The position numbers were made by a program, and so were the translations under genes. A stretch of DNA of 64,000 nt from CAKMZU01 sp965248335 (GTDB lineage: Bacteria; Pseudomonadota; Gammaproteobacteria; Pseudomonadales; DT-91), in assembly GCA_965248335.1 (NCBI GenBank), contig CBDFIY010000001.1, forward strand, positions 248,001 to 312,000, in the 5' to 3' direction. Below the pieces are notes generated by a model, which searched no databases, was not told the DNA's origin, and saw only the letters and a program-made list of their open reading frames with translations. This document shows positions 43,597-54,148 of this stretch, piece after piece; within the stretch, counting starts at the first letter, position 1, and each line of letters begins with the position of its first letter.

Positions 43597-46467
43597 TTAT
43601 CTTTTCGTAGGTTTTCTCGTTGATGAGGATGCATCTATTTGATAGGTGAGCGTTTTAATTTTGGTTGTTTCAACACTAACACCCCACGACTGCTTGTTAC
43701 TCTTGCTCTTACTCTTTGATTCCATACTTAAACGGTCAGTCTCACTCATTGAGAATTTCTTAGTATCAGAAGCTGTACTGACGGACTGATTAACCTCCAT
43801 AAATGAGACGTATTTTTTCATCACACTATCATTGCCCACACTTTGTAGAGCACTCTTAATGCCTAACTTTAATCCTCGCATTTTTTCGTTGTCACTTACA
43901 TTCTGATTTAAATCACTCACCTGTGTTTCGACATACCCTGTAATAACTTTATTTATTTTCTTAAAATCATCATCCAATGACTGACCATCTACGCCCTGAA
44001 ATTTTGATTGTAGCTTTTCGTAATAAGCCACTGTATCTACTCCTGGGTTAGATTGCGTATAATTATATTTTTTATTAACGCTTTCATCATCAGCATATTC
44101 TGATTTTACTAGATATTTTTCATACGTATTAAACACCTGCTGATAGACATCAGTATTATTGATAAGTAATTTTTTCATTATGCCGCTATCATCATTTCTT
44201 AGAATAAGGTCGTTGATCGTCTGCGTGTGTGTTCTTGTTGACTCGCCAACAGAGTCATCTAACAGCGCATCTAAAAGCACTTTATTCTTTCCATCAGAAA
44301 AGAAATCGTCAAAAACAAGAAAGCTCTTTCTCGTTTCTTTATTACCTCTACGTGCATCAATAAAATCATCTAGCATGAGTTTATTTTTCATCTCAAAAAC
44401 CGGATTTTTTTCATTAAATAGGCCCATTAAAGGCTCAAAATCTGTCAATGATTTGACAAACTTCGATGACTTATTAAAACTCTCCAATGGAGATGAATTA
44501 GCAATCATGGCATTCATTTTAACACTCAAATAATCGCCAACAATAGGATTTAACAACGTGAACTTTCTTAACTTTTGATTAGCATCCATACCTTCATTCA
44601 TAAAAGAAGACAAATCCGCTTGCCCAGCTAAAGTGATTTCAATTTTTCTCGCAGGCGCTTTACGTTTAGGTGCTTTAGTTCTTAAAAATGGATTTAGAAA
44701 AGTCTTATTGTTACTATTAAAATATTTCTTTATTCTAGAAGAAATAGACTTTACCAATAAAAAAGGCCCCGCTAATTGAATGCCTGAAAGCTTATCACTC
44801 AACATAGCATCAGAAGCCTTTTTTTCTACAAGAGGAAACAGTGTAACGATTATATTGGTGGCCACAAAAGTACGATCATCAACATACCCATCAGCAACAA
44901 CAGAATTAACAAGGTAACCTTGCAACCTCTGCTCATTAAGTACGTGAATAAAATCTTTAATCGACAATAATCGATAGATATCCTCCGAAGGCTGAACTCT
45001 CTTAGTCAAAATAACGAGCTTATCAGGTGCGGTATCTATAATAATTTCATTAACCCTTTGATCAACATCCTCACCCGTCGGTGATGCGGAGAGCTTTTGA
45101 TAATAAAATACATCCTCTACAATTTCCTTATCAATAACAAATCCCTCATTTGTCACAGCGGAAAAAATATCCTCACCACTTGATAAGGGCAAAGCTATAT
45201 GAATACGTTGATTTCTTGCATCGATATAATCAGCACCAGCAGATTGAAAATTATCATCTGTAAATCTTCCATGAAAGGTTATTTGATCATTTATAGAAAA
45301 ATCTTCGCGCTGAGTAAGGATTGAAACCTCATCATCTGCATTAAAAAATAAAGACGAATGCCAGTTATTCACGCTTAATGGCTGTAACCTTAATTCAGTA
45401 CTATTCGATTCAGTAATCGTTCCCGTTAACGAAGCCCCCCACTGAACCTCACTCTTCATATCAAGTACTGATTCATGTGACGCATAAGAGAGTGTCGTTG
45501 CCACTGCAGCATCATGATTACCCACTTTTTCCTCTATGAATTTCACCGACGCTGATGATTTCGTTATTTCTTCTTGTTGGCCTACAAACATATGTTCTTT
45601 TGTCATCACACCCTGATTTAAATACAAGGAAAATCCGGTAACATAATTAATCGATTTTATTTGAATATCATTATTTTTTACCGAACCTGAAAAACTGCCT
45701 ATTTGGTATTTGTCACTGGTAGCAAGACGTTGCCAATCGTCTAAATCGTAATCTTCACCATTCAACTGATAAGATGCACTCTCATATAAGGGTACCGTTA
45801 TAGGTAATTGCTCTATATTGGGTTTTATGGGCATAACACGCATAGACTTTTTGTTGAAGTCAATTATTTCTCCAACCCAATGAATATTATTTGGATACGT
45901 TGGCAACAAAGAAACGTTAAAAACGGGAGAAACCAGAACATTGCCAACAGATTTTTTGTCTATTGATAACCATCGTGTACTGGCATCAATATCGAGATCT
46001 ATAGAGAGATTTGCCACTTTACCCCGACGGATTTCAAGTGGAAATCCGCCATTAATATTACTCTCTATACGGTAGGAGGATTTATTTTCATTCCACTTCA
46101 AGCCGTAATCGTCATAAATATTCAGTGTTTCAATTTCCCCATCATTGATGTTTTTTATGATTGCTTTACTTAAATTAACATCCAACGCAATATTATAATA
46201 ATTTTCCTCTGGAAGACTTATATTCAGGATCATCTCGCTCTTTGTGTCTAATCCTGAAAAATTAACTTCATAACTTGCGCCGTCGCCAAGATTTAACATC
46301 TGGCCATTTTTGTCAATCAAATAAATATTTTCTATGAGAAAATTGAAATAAATAAAATTATTCTCACTGGATGACAAATATACTCTTAAAGTACCATTTG
46401 ATACTTTCAGAGTTTCTTGAGAGCAAGATGATAAACAGACAATAAGAAATGAAATCCACTTTATCAT
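43597..46467 (-). CDS. Giant lipoprotein, paralogue A
   Basis: 956-residue lipoprotein (lipobox CLSSC). The N-terminal 180 residues, with strands such as LRVYLSSSENNFIYFNFLIENIYLID and RRGKVANLSIDLDIDAS, loosely resemble the DUF4382 domain of other bacterial lipoproteins. The middle is beta-rich with repeated ITFHGRFTDDN-type strands, and the last third is helical, with DDSGIMKKLLINN and an ending WGVSVETTKIKT. It is homologous over its whole length to the gene at 46898-49861 but diverged. I know no function; a surface-exposed or outer-membrane protein is likely. The stop lies only a few bases from the end of the convergent crcB gene. Confidence 0.75.
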   Translation of the reverse strand: MIKWISFLIVCLSSCSQETLKVSNGTLRVYLSSSENNFIYFNFLIENIYLIDKNGQMLNLGDGASYEVNFSGLDTKSEMILNISLPEENYYNIALDVNLSKAIIKNINDGEIETLNIYDDYGLKWNENKSSYRIESNINGGFPLEIRRGKVANLSIDLDIDASTRWLSIDKKSVGNVLVSPVFNVSLLPTYPNNIHWVGEIIDFNKKSMRVMPIKPNIEQLPITVPLYESASYQLNGEDYDLDDWQRLATSDKYQIGSFSGSVKNNDIQIKSINYVTGFSLYLNQGVMTKEHMFVGQQEEITKSSASVKFIEEKVGNHDAAVATTLSYASHESVLDMKSEVQWGASLTGTITESNSTELRLQPLSVNNWHSSLFFNADDEVSILTQREDFSINDQITFHGRFTDDNFQSAGADYIDARNQRIHIALPLSSGEDIFSAVTNEGFVIDKEIVEDVFYYQKLSASPTGEDVDQRVNEIIIDTAPDKLVILTKRVQPSEDIYRLLSIKDFIHVLNEQRLQGYLVNSVVADGYVDDRTFVATNIIVTLFPLVEKKASDAMLSDKLSGIQLAGPFLLVKSISSRIKKYFNSNNKTFLNPFLRTKAPKRKAPARKIEITLAGQADLSSFMNEGMDANQKLRKFTLLNPIVGDYLSVKMNAMIANSSPLESFNKSSKFVKSLTDFEPLMGLFNEKNPVFEMKNKLMLDDFIDARRGNKETRKSFLVFDDFFSDGKNKVLLDALLDDSVGESTRTHTQTINDLILRNDDSGIMKKLLINNTDVYQQVFNTYEKYLVKSEYADDESVNKKYNYTQSNPGVDTVAYYEKLQSKFQGVDGQSLDDDFKKINKVITGYVETQVSDLNQNVSDNEKMRGLKLGIKSALQSVGNDSVMKKYVSFMEVNQSVSTASDTKKFSMSETDRLSMESKSKSKSNKQSWGVSVETTKIKTLTYQIDASSSTRKPTKR

Positions 46468-46568
46468 GATACTAAAGATCCAAATTCTTTTAGTTTAGAT
46501 CGAGATATAGAAAGTTATTACGTTTTCAAAGAATAAATAGAAATATACCATTGTTTATCAAGGTGCTT

Positions 46569-46665
46569 TCTGGAAATGGGATATTTGGTTTTAAGTTGCT
46601 GTGCACACCCAGTATTCCTTGAGCTTCCACTGATACGTGATGAGGTTCTCGTCGAGCATTTCCAA
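46569..46665 (-). pseudogene. Relic of the 3' end of hrpA
   Basis: The segment beginning TGGAAATGGGATATTTGG is identical to hrpA for about 35 bases (compare 50001-50035) and then diverges (GATACGTGATGAGGTTCTCG against GATACTTGATGAGGTGCTCG). It keeps the hrpA orientation. It marks the end of an old tandem duplication that also copied the lipoprotein gene. Confidence 0.85.
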
Positions 46666-46799
46666 TAAAATCAAAAACTGTCGTTATTGTTTACACAATT
46701 TTTAGCTCTTTTATGCAAATGCTTTATTTAATACCATGACTCCCTTACTTGCAGCTGCGGCCATTCCTTTAGGTTTCCATTCGTCAAAGCATTACGACC

Positions 46800-46886
46800 T
46801 ATACCCATCGGAATTGGAGATGCAAGAAGGCGGCAAGCGAGCGAATCCCCATGAGCTGCCATTGCATCTTCAAGGGTGATCGGCCT
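46800..46886. repeat. ERIC-like element with an internal deletion
   Basis: About 87 bp: keeps the left arm and the GAATCCCCATGAGCT half, then jumps to GCCATTGCATCTTCAAGGGTGATCGG. The central palindrome is missing. Confidence 0.8.
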
Positions 46887-46897
46887 ATCTGAGTATG

Positions 46898-49861
46898 CTA
46901 TCTGCGCTTAGGTTGCCTTGCTGGGGAATACCTATCGATATTTGGTACAGTCGTCACAGGCCTTACAACCTCTACACCCCAACCTGACGTAGTCACCGAA
47001 TTCTTTTTCACGGCTTTAAACACTTCTGCTGAAAATTTATCCATAGATAAACTTTCCATATTCGTGTTCATGGCCTTCGTGGCTTTATTTGCAGTAGATA
47101 TCTCCGAATCAAACGACGAAGCGTATTGCTTTAACGTATTATCGGCCGTTACCGAAGCAGCGGCTGACCTGATTGATTTATCGATATGAGATAAGAGCGC
47201 TTTTTGTTTTGTTAGATCTAATGGGCTATCCAAAGAAATATTTTGTTCTTTAATCGAGGATGCAATCACACTGTTAATTTTTTTAAAGGTGCCGCTTATC
47301 TTTTCTGTATCGCCTTCCGTTATTTTTTTTGATAATTTGCTAACAAATGATTCTTTTGCTTTTTCATCGCCACTTTGAGTCAGCTGATACATGCTGGAGA
47401 GCGACTTCTCATTAGCAAATATAGATTTAACCATAACATCTTCATAGGCTGCATAAATCTGCTTATAAGCCTCTGGATTATTGCGTAACAACTTCTTCAA
47501 CATACCACTATCATCATTCTCTATCATTAACGAATTTATTGAGCGATGGTTCAATTTCAAATCATAATTATCAGGAACATCGACCATTAACATGGAAAGC
47601 AAAGATTGATTTTTGCCCTCTGAAAAATGGGTATGAAACATGTTTTTCTTTACGGCCTCCGTATCGTTGCTCTTTACGGCAGAGATATAATCTTGCAATA
47701 CCAATTTTGTCTTAAAATCTTTGACTGCATCAACGCCATCACCTAAGTCTTTGAAAAAGGGGATTTGGCTTAACTTATCTAACCGCTCGGAGAGAGAGAC
47801 CGTAGTGTTTTTTCCTCCTTCAATTTTATCAAAATAATTTATTTTTCGTGCAATAAACTCTCCCGTATCTGGATTTTTTAAGCCTATATTCCTAATAAGA
47901 TCAGAACTTTTACGTGATGAAGAAACATCTTTGGCTTCAACACCCTCACCAAAAATCCGCGCATCATTCCCTCTTGTAATGGCATCCATATCAACCCACG
48001 TACCTCGCAAAAGACGCCAATCACCTGGAATTTTAGGCTTTAACGGTACATTTTTAGCTTTTTTTATTTCATTCGTATTCATTTCCATATAATTGCTAAA
48101 TTTTGATAATAGATTATTCATTTTAAACAACGCTTTTTTTGTATTAACAACTGCCCCTTTCAGAATAGAAAAAGGCTGCATTTGTCCAGATAAGTTGGCG
48201 TTAGATAATTCACCCACCCCTATAGAAACACTAATGACAAGACTTTTCGCAAGAAATACATCGCCTTCTATATAACCATCTGCGATGGCTGAATTAATAA
48301 TGAACCCCTCAGCTGTCTTACCATTTAAGGTACTTATCAATGCTGACAAATCACTTAACTGTAAAATATCATATAAATAAGGGTCTATATTGACAATAAC
48401 GACTAAGTGATTAGGTAAAAGATCAATAATGATTTTCTTTATTGATTCATCCATTTCCTGATAAATAGGTTCATCGGAGATTTTTAAATAAGAGAAATAT
48501 TCATTCAAATACGCTTCATCAATAACAAGAGCTTCACGTTTTACCGATGCAAGTAAACTGCTTTCACTCGATAAAGGTAGGGTGACCATCATTCTCAACT
48601 GTCGCTCATCAATAAAACTCGTATTCATTGATTGAAATACATTACCTGTAAACTGACCATTTAAGGAGATTAAATCATTTGATACACCTATTTTTTGCTG
48701 ACTCGTAACAGTAACCGCTTCATCGTCATGAAAAAAAAGTGACGCATCAAGGGCATTAATACTTAGCGTTGAAAATTCAAAATCATCTGTATTTTCCGTC
48801 TTAACTTTACCAGTGAGTTGTAAATTATTTACCTTAAAATCGCGCATTTCAAGCGTTGTATTTTTAGTGGTTAAGCCAGACACCATGAGCGGTGCATCTC
48901 TCACATCAACATCTTTAATCGCTTTTTTTATAAAATCAAAACTTCTTTCCTTTACACTTAATGTTTCACGGCTACCGAAGAAAAATTGCTTCTGGCTGAT
49001 GTAACCCTCAAACCGATACAGATTATCTTCATTAAAATAATCTATATAACTAAGGAGAACCCCACTGACAAGAGAGAACGAACCGGTAGCGATACCTTTC
49101 TCTCCAGATCCGACAGCTTGAATAAGCTGTTCTAACGTCGCCTCCTTGCCATCGACTTTGATGATTGTTTCTTGGTCGATAGGTATATCAAGAGACGTTT
49201 TCGACTTAAGCGGTAAAATGGATACAGAGTGGCTATCAGCAGCACTGATTGTACCCGTTACTTGTAAGGCATTAGGAAATGGCACAATAGTCGATGCATG
49301 AAATACCGGCATGACCAGAAGATTTCGATTGGCCTTCTCATCAACCGATAAGATACGAGTAGATGCATCAATATCAAACATTAATGAAAGGCTTGACACT
49401 TGGTTTGGCAGAATTTTTAGAGGGCCATTGCTGTCGAAATTACTCCGCACCCTATAAAGCACTGTTTGACTTTTAACTTCTGCCCCGTACCCATCATGTA
49501 ATACGGGCGTTATTATTTTATCGTCATGGATGCTTTTCACTTGCATTTTACTTAAGTCAGTATCGACAGCGATGCCATAATAGGTATCAGCGGGTACTTT
49601 TATTTTAAGCAAAACTTCACTATGATTTTTTAGCCTTGAAAGGTTAACCGAATAGTTTTCATTCCCTGTTATTTTTCGATAATTATTGTGTTTATCGATA
49701 AGATATATGCCGTCAAAAGGAAAATTAAAAAAGAGGTGGTGGTTATTTTCGGCGGAAATCAGCAATACCACATAACCATATTCCGACTCATTATTATCAG
49801 AATTGAATGCACAATTAAAAAGCAACAGCGAAGCCAAAACTGCTATAGTTTTTTTTATCAT
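46898..49861 (-). CDS. Giant lipoprotein, paralogue B
   Basis: 987-residue lipoprotein with lipobox LLFNC, homologous to paralogue A. Shared features: the N-terminal block with FNFPFDGIYLIDK and NQVSSLSLMFDIDASTRILSVDEK, the middle beta-rich part, DDSGMLKKLLRNN in the helical last third, and the ending WGVEVVRPVTTVPNIDRYS. The gene lies 90 bases downstream of hrpA, the same relation that paralogue A has to the hrpA relic. No function can be assigned. Both genes are intact, which suggests they are maintained. Confidence 0.75.
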   Translation of the reverse strand: MIKKTIAVLASLLLFNCAFNSDNNESEYGYVVLLISAENNHHLFFNFPFDGIYLIDKHNNYRKITGNENYSVNLSRLKNHSEVLLKIKVPADTYYGIAVDTDLSKMQVKSIHDDKIITPVLHDGYGAEVKSQTVLYRVRSNFDSNGPLKILPNQVSSLSLMFDIDASTRILSVDEKANRNLLVMPVFHASTIVPFPNALQVTGTISAADSHSVSILPLKSKTSLDIPIDQETIIKVDGKEATLEQLIQAVGSGEKGIATGSFSLVSGVLLSYIDYFNEDNLYRFEGYISQKQFFFGSRETLSVKERSFDFIKKAIKDVDVRDAPLMVSGLTTKNTTLEMRDFKVNNLQLTGKVKTENTDDFEFSTLSINALDASLFFHDDEAVTVTSQQKIGVSNDLISLNGQFTGNVFQSMNTSFIDERQLRMMVTLPLSSESSLLASVKREALVIDEAYLNEYFSYLKISDEPIYQEMDESIKKIIIDLLPNHLVVIVNIDPYLYDILQLSDLSALISTLNGKTAEGFIINSAIADGYIEGDVFLAKSLVISVSIGVGELSNANLSGQMQPFSILKGAVVNTKKALFKMNNLLSKFSNYMEMNTNEIKKAKNVPLKPKIPGDWRLLRGTWVDMDAITRGNDARIFGEGVEAKDVSSSRKSSDLIRNIGLKNPDTGEFIARKINYFDKIEGGKNTTVSLSERLDKLSQIPFFKDLGDGVDAVKDFKTKLVLQDYISAVKSNDTEAVKKNMFHTHFSEGKNQSLLSMLMVDVPDNYDLKLNHRSINSLMIENDDSGMLKKLLRNNPEAYKQIYAAYEDVMVKSIFANEKSLSSMYQLTQSGDEKAKESFVSKLSKKITEGDTEKISGTFKKINSVIASSIKEQNISLDSPLDLTKQKALLSHIDKSIRSAAASVTADNTLKQYASSFDSEISTANKATKAMNTNMESLSMDKFSAEVFKAVKKNSVTTSGWGVEVVRPVTTVPNIDRYSPARQPKRR

Positions 49862-49951
49862 AAATATTTTATTTATCTATTTAATGTATAAACTATAGCT
49901 TTTTTTATGTTAACGCCCGTGCAAATAACGTGCCCTTAACAAATCGTAAGG

Positions 49952-52900
49952 TCAATCAAGGCTTTGAATGATCAAAGTCCATTGCTTTTCTAGTCGTTTT
50001 TTGGAAATGGGATATTTGGTTTTAAGTTGCTGTGCAAATAGCGACACCCGATATTCTTCGAGCATCCATTGATACTTGATGAGGTGCTCGTTAACCCCAA
50101 TTTCGGGACAGTCTTTTGTGAGCATTGCGATTTTTTCATCAATAGCCATGAACTCACCAACAACCGGCAAATCTTTACTTAACTGTTGACCTACTTTTTC
50201 TAAACGTTGTTTTATCGCCAGAAAATAGCGAGGCAGCTCATTAAAATAGTCAATCGGTGTGCTATAGATAAACCCCTGATACAAAAGACGCTTTCTCTGT
50301 TTCACGATATCATTAACAATAGGCTTATAGGTTTTTGTGGTGAGTTTTGATAGCAAAACCCGCACGTCATAATCACTGTCCATAATCAACTGCACGGTTT
50401 TTTCAAGGTGGCTAGCCACGGAAGCTAAATCTTGTTTTCTCTTGTTGATACCTTGTTCAAAAGATGCCTGATCAAAAGGCAGATTACCCGCAAGAAAACA
50501 GTGATTGAATGCGGCGGCAAGCAAATCTTCTTTTAACGCTTGAGGTTCAAATTCAGCCGTTAACTTCAACTGCATCGCATTCGATGAAAAGATTTGTTTT
50601 TTTAGATACTTAACTTGCTGCGGCAAATATAAACGTGCGAGCCTGACCAATCCTTTACGATGAACCTTCATCTGCATATCAGGGTAATCCGTCAGCTTTA
50701 GCCGCACCGCATCACCACAATCTTCCAATGCAGGGAACGATGTCATCCATGTACCCGATTGCTTAAATTGCTGCTTTTGCTCGATGTCTCCAAACTCCCA
50801 ACGCTTCGCGGGTGCAGATTTTTGTTTATCAACTTTCTTATCTAAAGCTTGCTGTACTTTATGACCATAATCTTTGATTAACCCCGACAAATCTCGGGAA
50901 ATTTCTACGACGTTATTCTTGTCATCACGCAGCTCAAACAGGGGCAAATAATAATTATCTAGCTTCTCTCGCTGAAAATCTGCTGGGGTGATGGTTAGTC
51001 CTTTTTGTTTTCTTATCGCAACAATCAATGCATCCGTCAATGAAACGTTATCTTTTTTTAGTAATGGCATCAATTTAGCAACCGTATCAGGTACAGGTAC
51101 GAGATTACGCCGTATTTGTTTGGGTAAGGTTTTTAATAAGGCTTCGCACTTTTCTTTAAATAAACCCGGCACTAGCCATTCAAATAGATGCCTAGGAACA
51201 CGGTTAAGTGTTGCAACGGGCAACCGCACACAAACGCCATCGTCAACTTTACCTGGCTGAAATTTGTAACTGAGGCTGTACTCTACATTCTCCCATGCAA
51301 TCATGGCGGGAAAATCCTGCGCATTCTCATCCAAGATTTCTTTTAAAAATACATCACGGCCAGCAAACAACACTTTTTTATTTTTGTGATTTTTACAAAA
51401 AGTTTCCAGCGATTTAAGGTTGTGAATATTTTCTGGTAACTGATGATTGTAGAAATCAAAAATATCGTCATCATTGGCCAATAAATCTCGACGACGTTGC
51501 TTCTCTTCAAGGGCTTCAATTTCCCCACGCAGCTTTTGATTATGTTGATAAAACGGTAATCGAGAAACCAATTGCCCTTCGACTAGGCCCTGACGAATAA
51601 ATAATTCACGACTGACCTTTCGATCAATATCCGCATAACCAACCCGCTTTTTATCCTCTAACACCAACCCATAAAGGCTGGTTTTTTGAAATGCCGCTAC
51701 ACGCCCTTGTTTACGGCTAAAGTGTGGCTCAATGTACTCATATTTAAGCAGCTGAGGCGCTGCATCAATCACCCACTCAGGCTCAATTTTTGCTGCTCGA
51801 TGCCCATATAACTGGCTGGTTTCAAGCAACTCACCCACCACTACCCATTTAGGTGATTTTTTGTAAATGCTTGTATTTGGAAACAGTCTAAACTGGCGAT
51901 TACGCGTACCTTGATACAGTACCTTTTCATCTTTCATGCCAATCTGCGCAGCAACCCCTGTGAGTATGGCTTTATGCACCTCGCTATAAGCGGCGGGCTC
52001 TTGATTGAGCTGCGCACCACTCTCTTTGGCCAACAAACGCAGTTGCTTATGAACATCACGCCATTCCTTCAATCGCTGCCATGATAAAAAATTTCTGCTG
52101 CAATATTTGCGAAATTGATTACTGCTCAAATCTTGCCGCTGCTCCTCTACCTCATCCCATAATTGCATGAGGCCAAAAAAATCCGATTGTTCGTGGGCAA
52201 ACTGTTTGTGCTTTTCTCTCGCGGCTTCTTTTTTATCACTGGGATTTTCCCGCGGATCTTGTGTGGCAAGCGCAGAGGCAATGATAAGCATCTCTTGCGT
52301 GCAACCGGATGCCTCAGCGGCAATCATCATGCGCGATAATTTTGGATCTAATGGCCAGCGCACCATTTTTCGACCCATGGGGGTTAACCGCTTGCGTTCA
52401 TCAAGTGCGGCGAGGTCTATCAATTGTTTCACACCGTCATTAATGAGCTTTTGCTCTGGCGGCTGAATAAACGCAAAGCGTGCAATATCACCTAGCCCCA
52501 GCGCATGCATCTGTAAGATAACTTGCGATAAATTCGTGCGCTGAATTTCTGGCTCGGTAAAATCTGGTCGTGTATTGAAATCGTCTTCACTGTACAAGCG
52601 GTAACAAATACCTGCGGCAATTCGCCCGCACCGACCCGCACGTTGATCTGCACTGGATTTGGCAATTTTCTCAATTGGCAGCCTTTGCACTTTTGCACGC
52701 GTGCTGTAACGTGATATACGCGCCAGCCCTGAATCAATCACGTAACCAATACCAGGAACCGTCAATGAGGTTTCAGCAACGTTAGTGGCCAGAATAACGC
52801 GACGAAGCGATTGCTTGGGCGGGTTAAATATTTTCCCATGTTCTTTTGGATTAAGGCGCGCATACAACGGTAAAACATCCATACGCATCGAGGATTTTCG

Positions 52901-53854
52901 CAATGCTAAAGATGCTTGACGAATATCGTTTTCACCCGGCAAAAACACCAGCACATCTTTGGCATGGCTAACTTGCCCTGACTGCTTTTCTTCGCGCTCG
53001 ATGGTTTCAAGTACGCAGGCGATGGCCTGATTGATATCATTTTCTTCACTGACAGACGCCACTGAACAATAACGCTTTTCTACAGCAAAGGTTCTGCCAC
53101 TGATTTCAATAACCGGCGCTTGGTCAAAATGTGAAGAGAATCCTTCTACATCGATGGTAGCAGAGGTGATGATGACTTTTAGCTCGGGCCGTTGTGGCAA
53201 AAGCTGCTTGATGTAGCCAAGAATAAAATCAATGTTCAACGAGCGCTCATGGGCTTCATCGATAATCAACGTATCGTATTGCATTAAACGCCGATCTTTA
53301 GCAATTTCTGCGAGCAGTACACCGTCGGTCATTAGTTTGAGTACAGTTGCCTCCGTGGCTTCCGCTTTAAACCGAATTTGATAACCGACAGATTGCCCAA
53401 GTGGTTGGTTAAGTTCTTCCGCAATACGTTTTGCCACCGAAGTAGCAGCTACTCGTCGAGGCTGAGTGTGAGCAATTTGCCCAAAGCGTCCACGCCCTAA
53501 TTCGAGACAAAGCTTGCCCAATTGGGTTGTTTTACCTGACCCTGTTTCACCCGCTAAAATCACCACTGGGTGCTTTTCAATCAACTGTGCAATCTCTTTA
53601 CGACGCTCGCTGACGGGTAGCTGTTCGGGGTACTGAATGTCCAGTTGTTGTTTTTGTCTAGATTGTAAGATCTGATGAGAACGCTTGGCGACACTCTCGA
53701 ATTTCGACATCTCCTTTCCAATCAAACCCTGGTCAAGATCTGGCTTGGCTAAGAGCGACCTGATCATTGCTGATCGTTGCTGAAGATAATGTCGATCTTT
53801 GAGCAGGGTTTGCTCAATCACTGCAGCGAGTTTTGCGAGATCCACTTGCGCCAT
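49952..53854 (-). CDS. hrpA: ATP-dependent DEAH-box RNA helicase HrpA
   Basis: A 1300-residue cytoplasmic helicase implicated in RNA processing and rescue of stalled translation. Seen: motif I GETGSGKTTQLGK, motif Ia QPRRVAATSVAKRIA, motif II DEAH in LIIDEAHERSLN, motif III SATID, motif V TNVAETSLTVPGI and motif VI QRAGRCGR. The OB-like and C-terminal DUF3418-type regions follow. The frame opens at 53884, but the ATG at 53854 (MAQVDLAKLAAVIEQ) looks like the true start. Length is normal for gammaproteobacterial HrpA. A fragment of its 3' end is found at 46569-46665. Confidence 0.92.
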   Translation of the reverse strand: MAQVDLAKLAAVIEQTLLKDRHYLQQRSAMIRSLLAKPDLDQGLIGKEMSKFESVAKRSHQILQSRQKQQLDIQYPEQLPVSERRKEIAQLIEKHPVVILAGETGSGKTTQLGKLCLELGRGRFGQIAHTQPRRVAATSVAKRIAEELNQPLGQSVGYQIRFKAEATEATVLKLMTDGVLLAEIAKDRRLMQYDTLIIDEAHERSLNIDFILGYIKQLLPQRPELKVIITSATIDVEGFSSHFDQAPVIEISGRTFAVEKRYCSVASVSEENDINQAIACVLETIEREEKQSGQVSHAKDVLVFLPGENDIRQASLALRKSSMRMDVLPLYARLNPKEHGKIFNPPKQSLRRVILATNVAETSLTVPGIGYVIDSGLARISRYSTRAKVQRLPIEKIAKSSADQRAGRCGRIAAGICYRLYSEDDFNTRPDFTEPEIQRTNLSQVILQMHALGLGDIARFAFIQPPEQKLINDGVKQLIDLAALDERKRLTPMGRKMVRWPLDPKLSRMMIAAEASGCTQEMLIIASALATQDPRENPSDKKEAAREKHKQFAHEQSDFFGLMQLWDEVEEQRQDLSSNQFRKYCSRNFLSWQRLKEWRDVHKQLRLLAKESGAQLNQEPAAYSEVHKAILTGVAAQIGMKDEKVLYQGTRNRQFRLFPNTSIYKKSPKWVVVGELLETSQLYGHRAAKIEPEWVIDAAPQLLKYEYIEPHFSRKQGRVAAFQKTSLYGLVLEDKKRVGYADIDRKVSRELFIRQGLVEGQLVSRLPFYQHNQKLRGEIEALEEKQRRRDLLANDDDIFDFYNHQLPENIHNLKSLETFCKNHKNKKVLFAGRDVFLKEILDENAQDFPAMIAWENVEYSLSYKFQPGKVDDGVCVRLPVATLNRVPRHLFEWLVPGLFKEKCEALLKTLPKQIRRNLVPVPDTVAKLMPLLKKDNVSLTDALIVAIRKQKGLTITPADFQREKLDNYYLPLFELRDDKNNVVEISRDLSGLIKDYGHKVQQALDKKVDKQKSAPAKRWEFGDIEQKQQFKQSGTWMTSFPALEDCGDAVRLKLTDYPDMQMKVHRKGLVRLARLYLPQQVKYLKKQIFSSNAMQLKLTAEFEPQALKEDLLAAAFNHCFLAGNLPFDQASFEQGINKRKQDLASVASHLEKTVQLIMDSDYDVRVLLSKLTTKTYKPIVNDIVKQRKRLLYQGFIYSTPIDYFNELPRYFLAIKQRLEKVGQQLSKDLPVVGEFMAIDEKIAMLTKDCPEIGVNEHLIKYQWMLEEYRVSLFAQQLKTKYPISKKRLEKQWTLIIQSLD

Positions 53855-53917
53855 AAAAACAGTCCAAAAGGCGAATTTCACCATATTATTGGCGAAAATG
53901 ACACTTTAAAGCGGAAT

Positions 53918-54148
53918 TTACTGTGAGATTTGCGTCTTTAAGCTGAGTTTAACTTCATATTGGGCGCCCCACTCGGAAACATAAACATAGCTTCTAAATC
54001 TATCCATAATCCCATGACCATCCAATTGGATGACATCGCTCTCATCGATTGTATTTTCTAGTATCCGCTGAATAGGTAAATGGCCCATCTTTCCAATGTA
54101 CGGCAGCTTTTAATATACACTGGAGAGTCCCTATATCATCATCACTAA
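53918..54148 (-). pseudogene. 3' part of a secreted-protein gene split by an IS element
   Basis: Joining this segment to 56782-57256 across the IS and one copy of the TAA duplication gives a continuous frame SRLSDDDIGTLQCILKAAV. A second frame then continues with GHLPIQRILENTIDESDV and ends at the TAA complement at 53918, so there seems to be an additional frameshift near 54090-54100. The combined product would be an exported protein of about 235 residues with no recognised family. Confidence 0.6.

Larger units (their letters stand above)
46468..46897. other. Spacer holding a relic of the hrpA 3' end and a deleted ERIC-like element
   Basis: Between the two giant lipoprotein genes. It contains an hrpA-derived relic (about 46569-46665) and an ERIC-like element with an internal deletion (46800-46886). 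No gene is seen. Confidence 0.8.
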
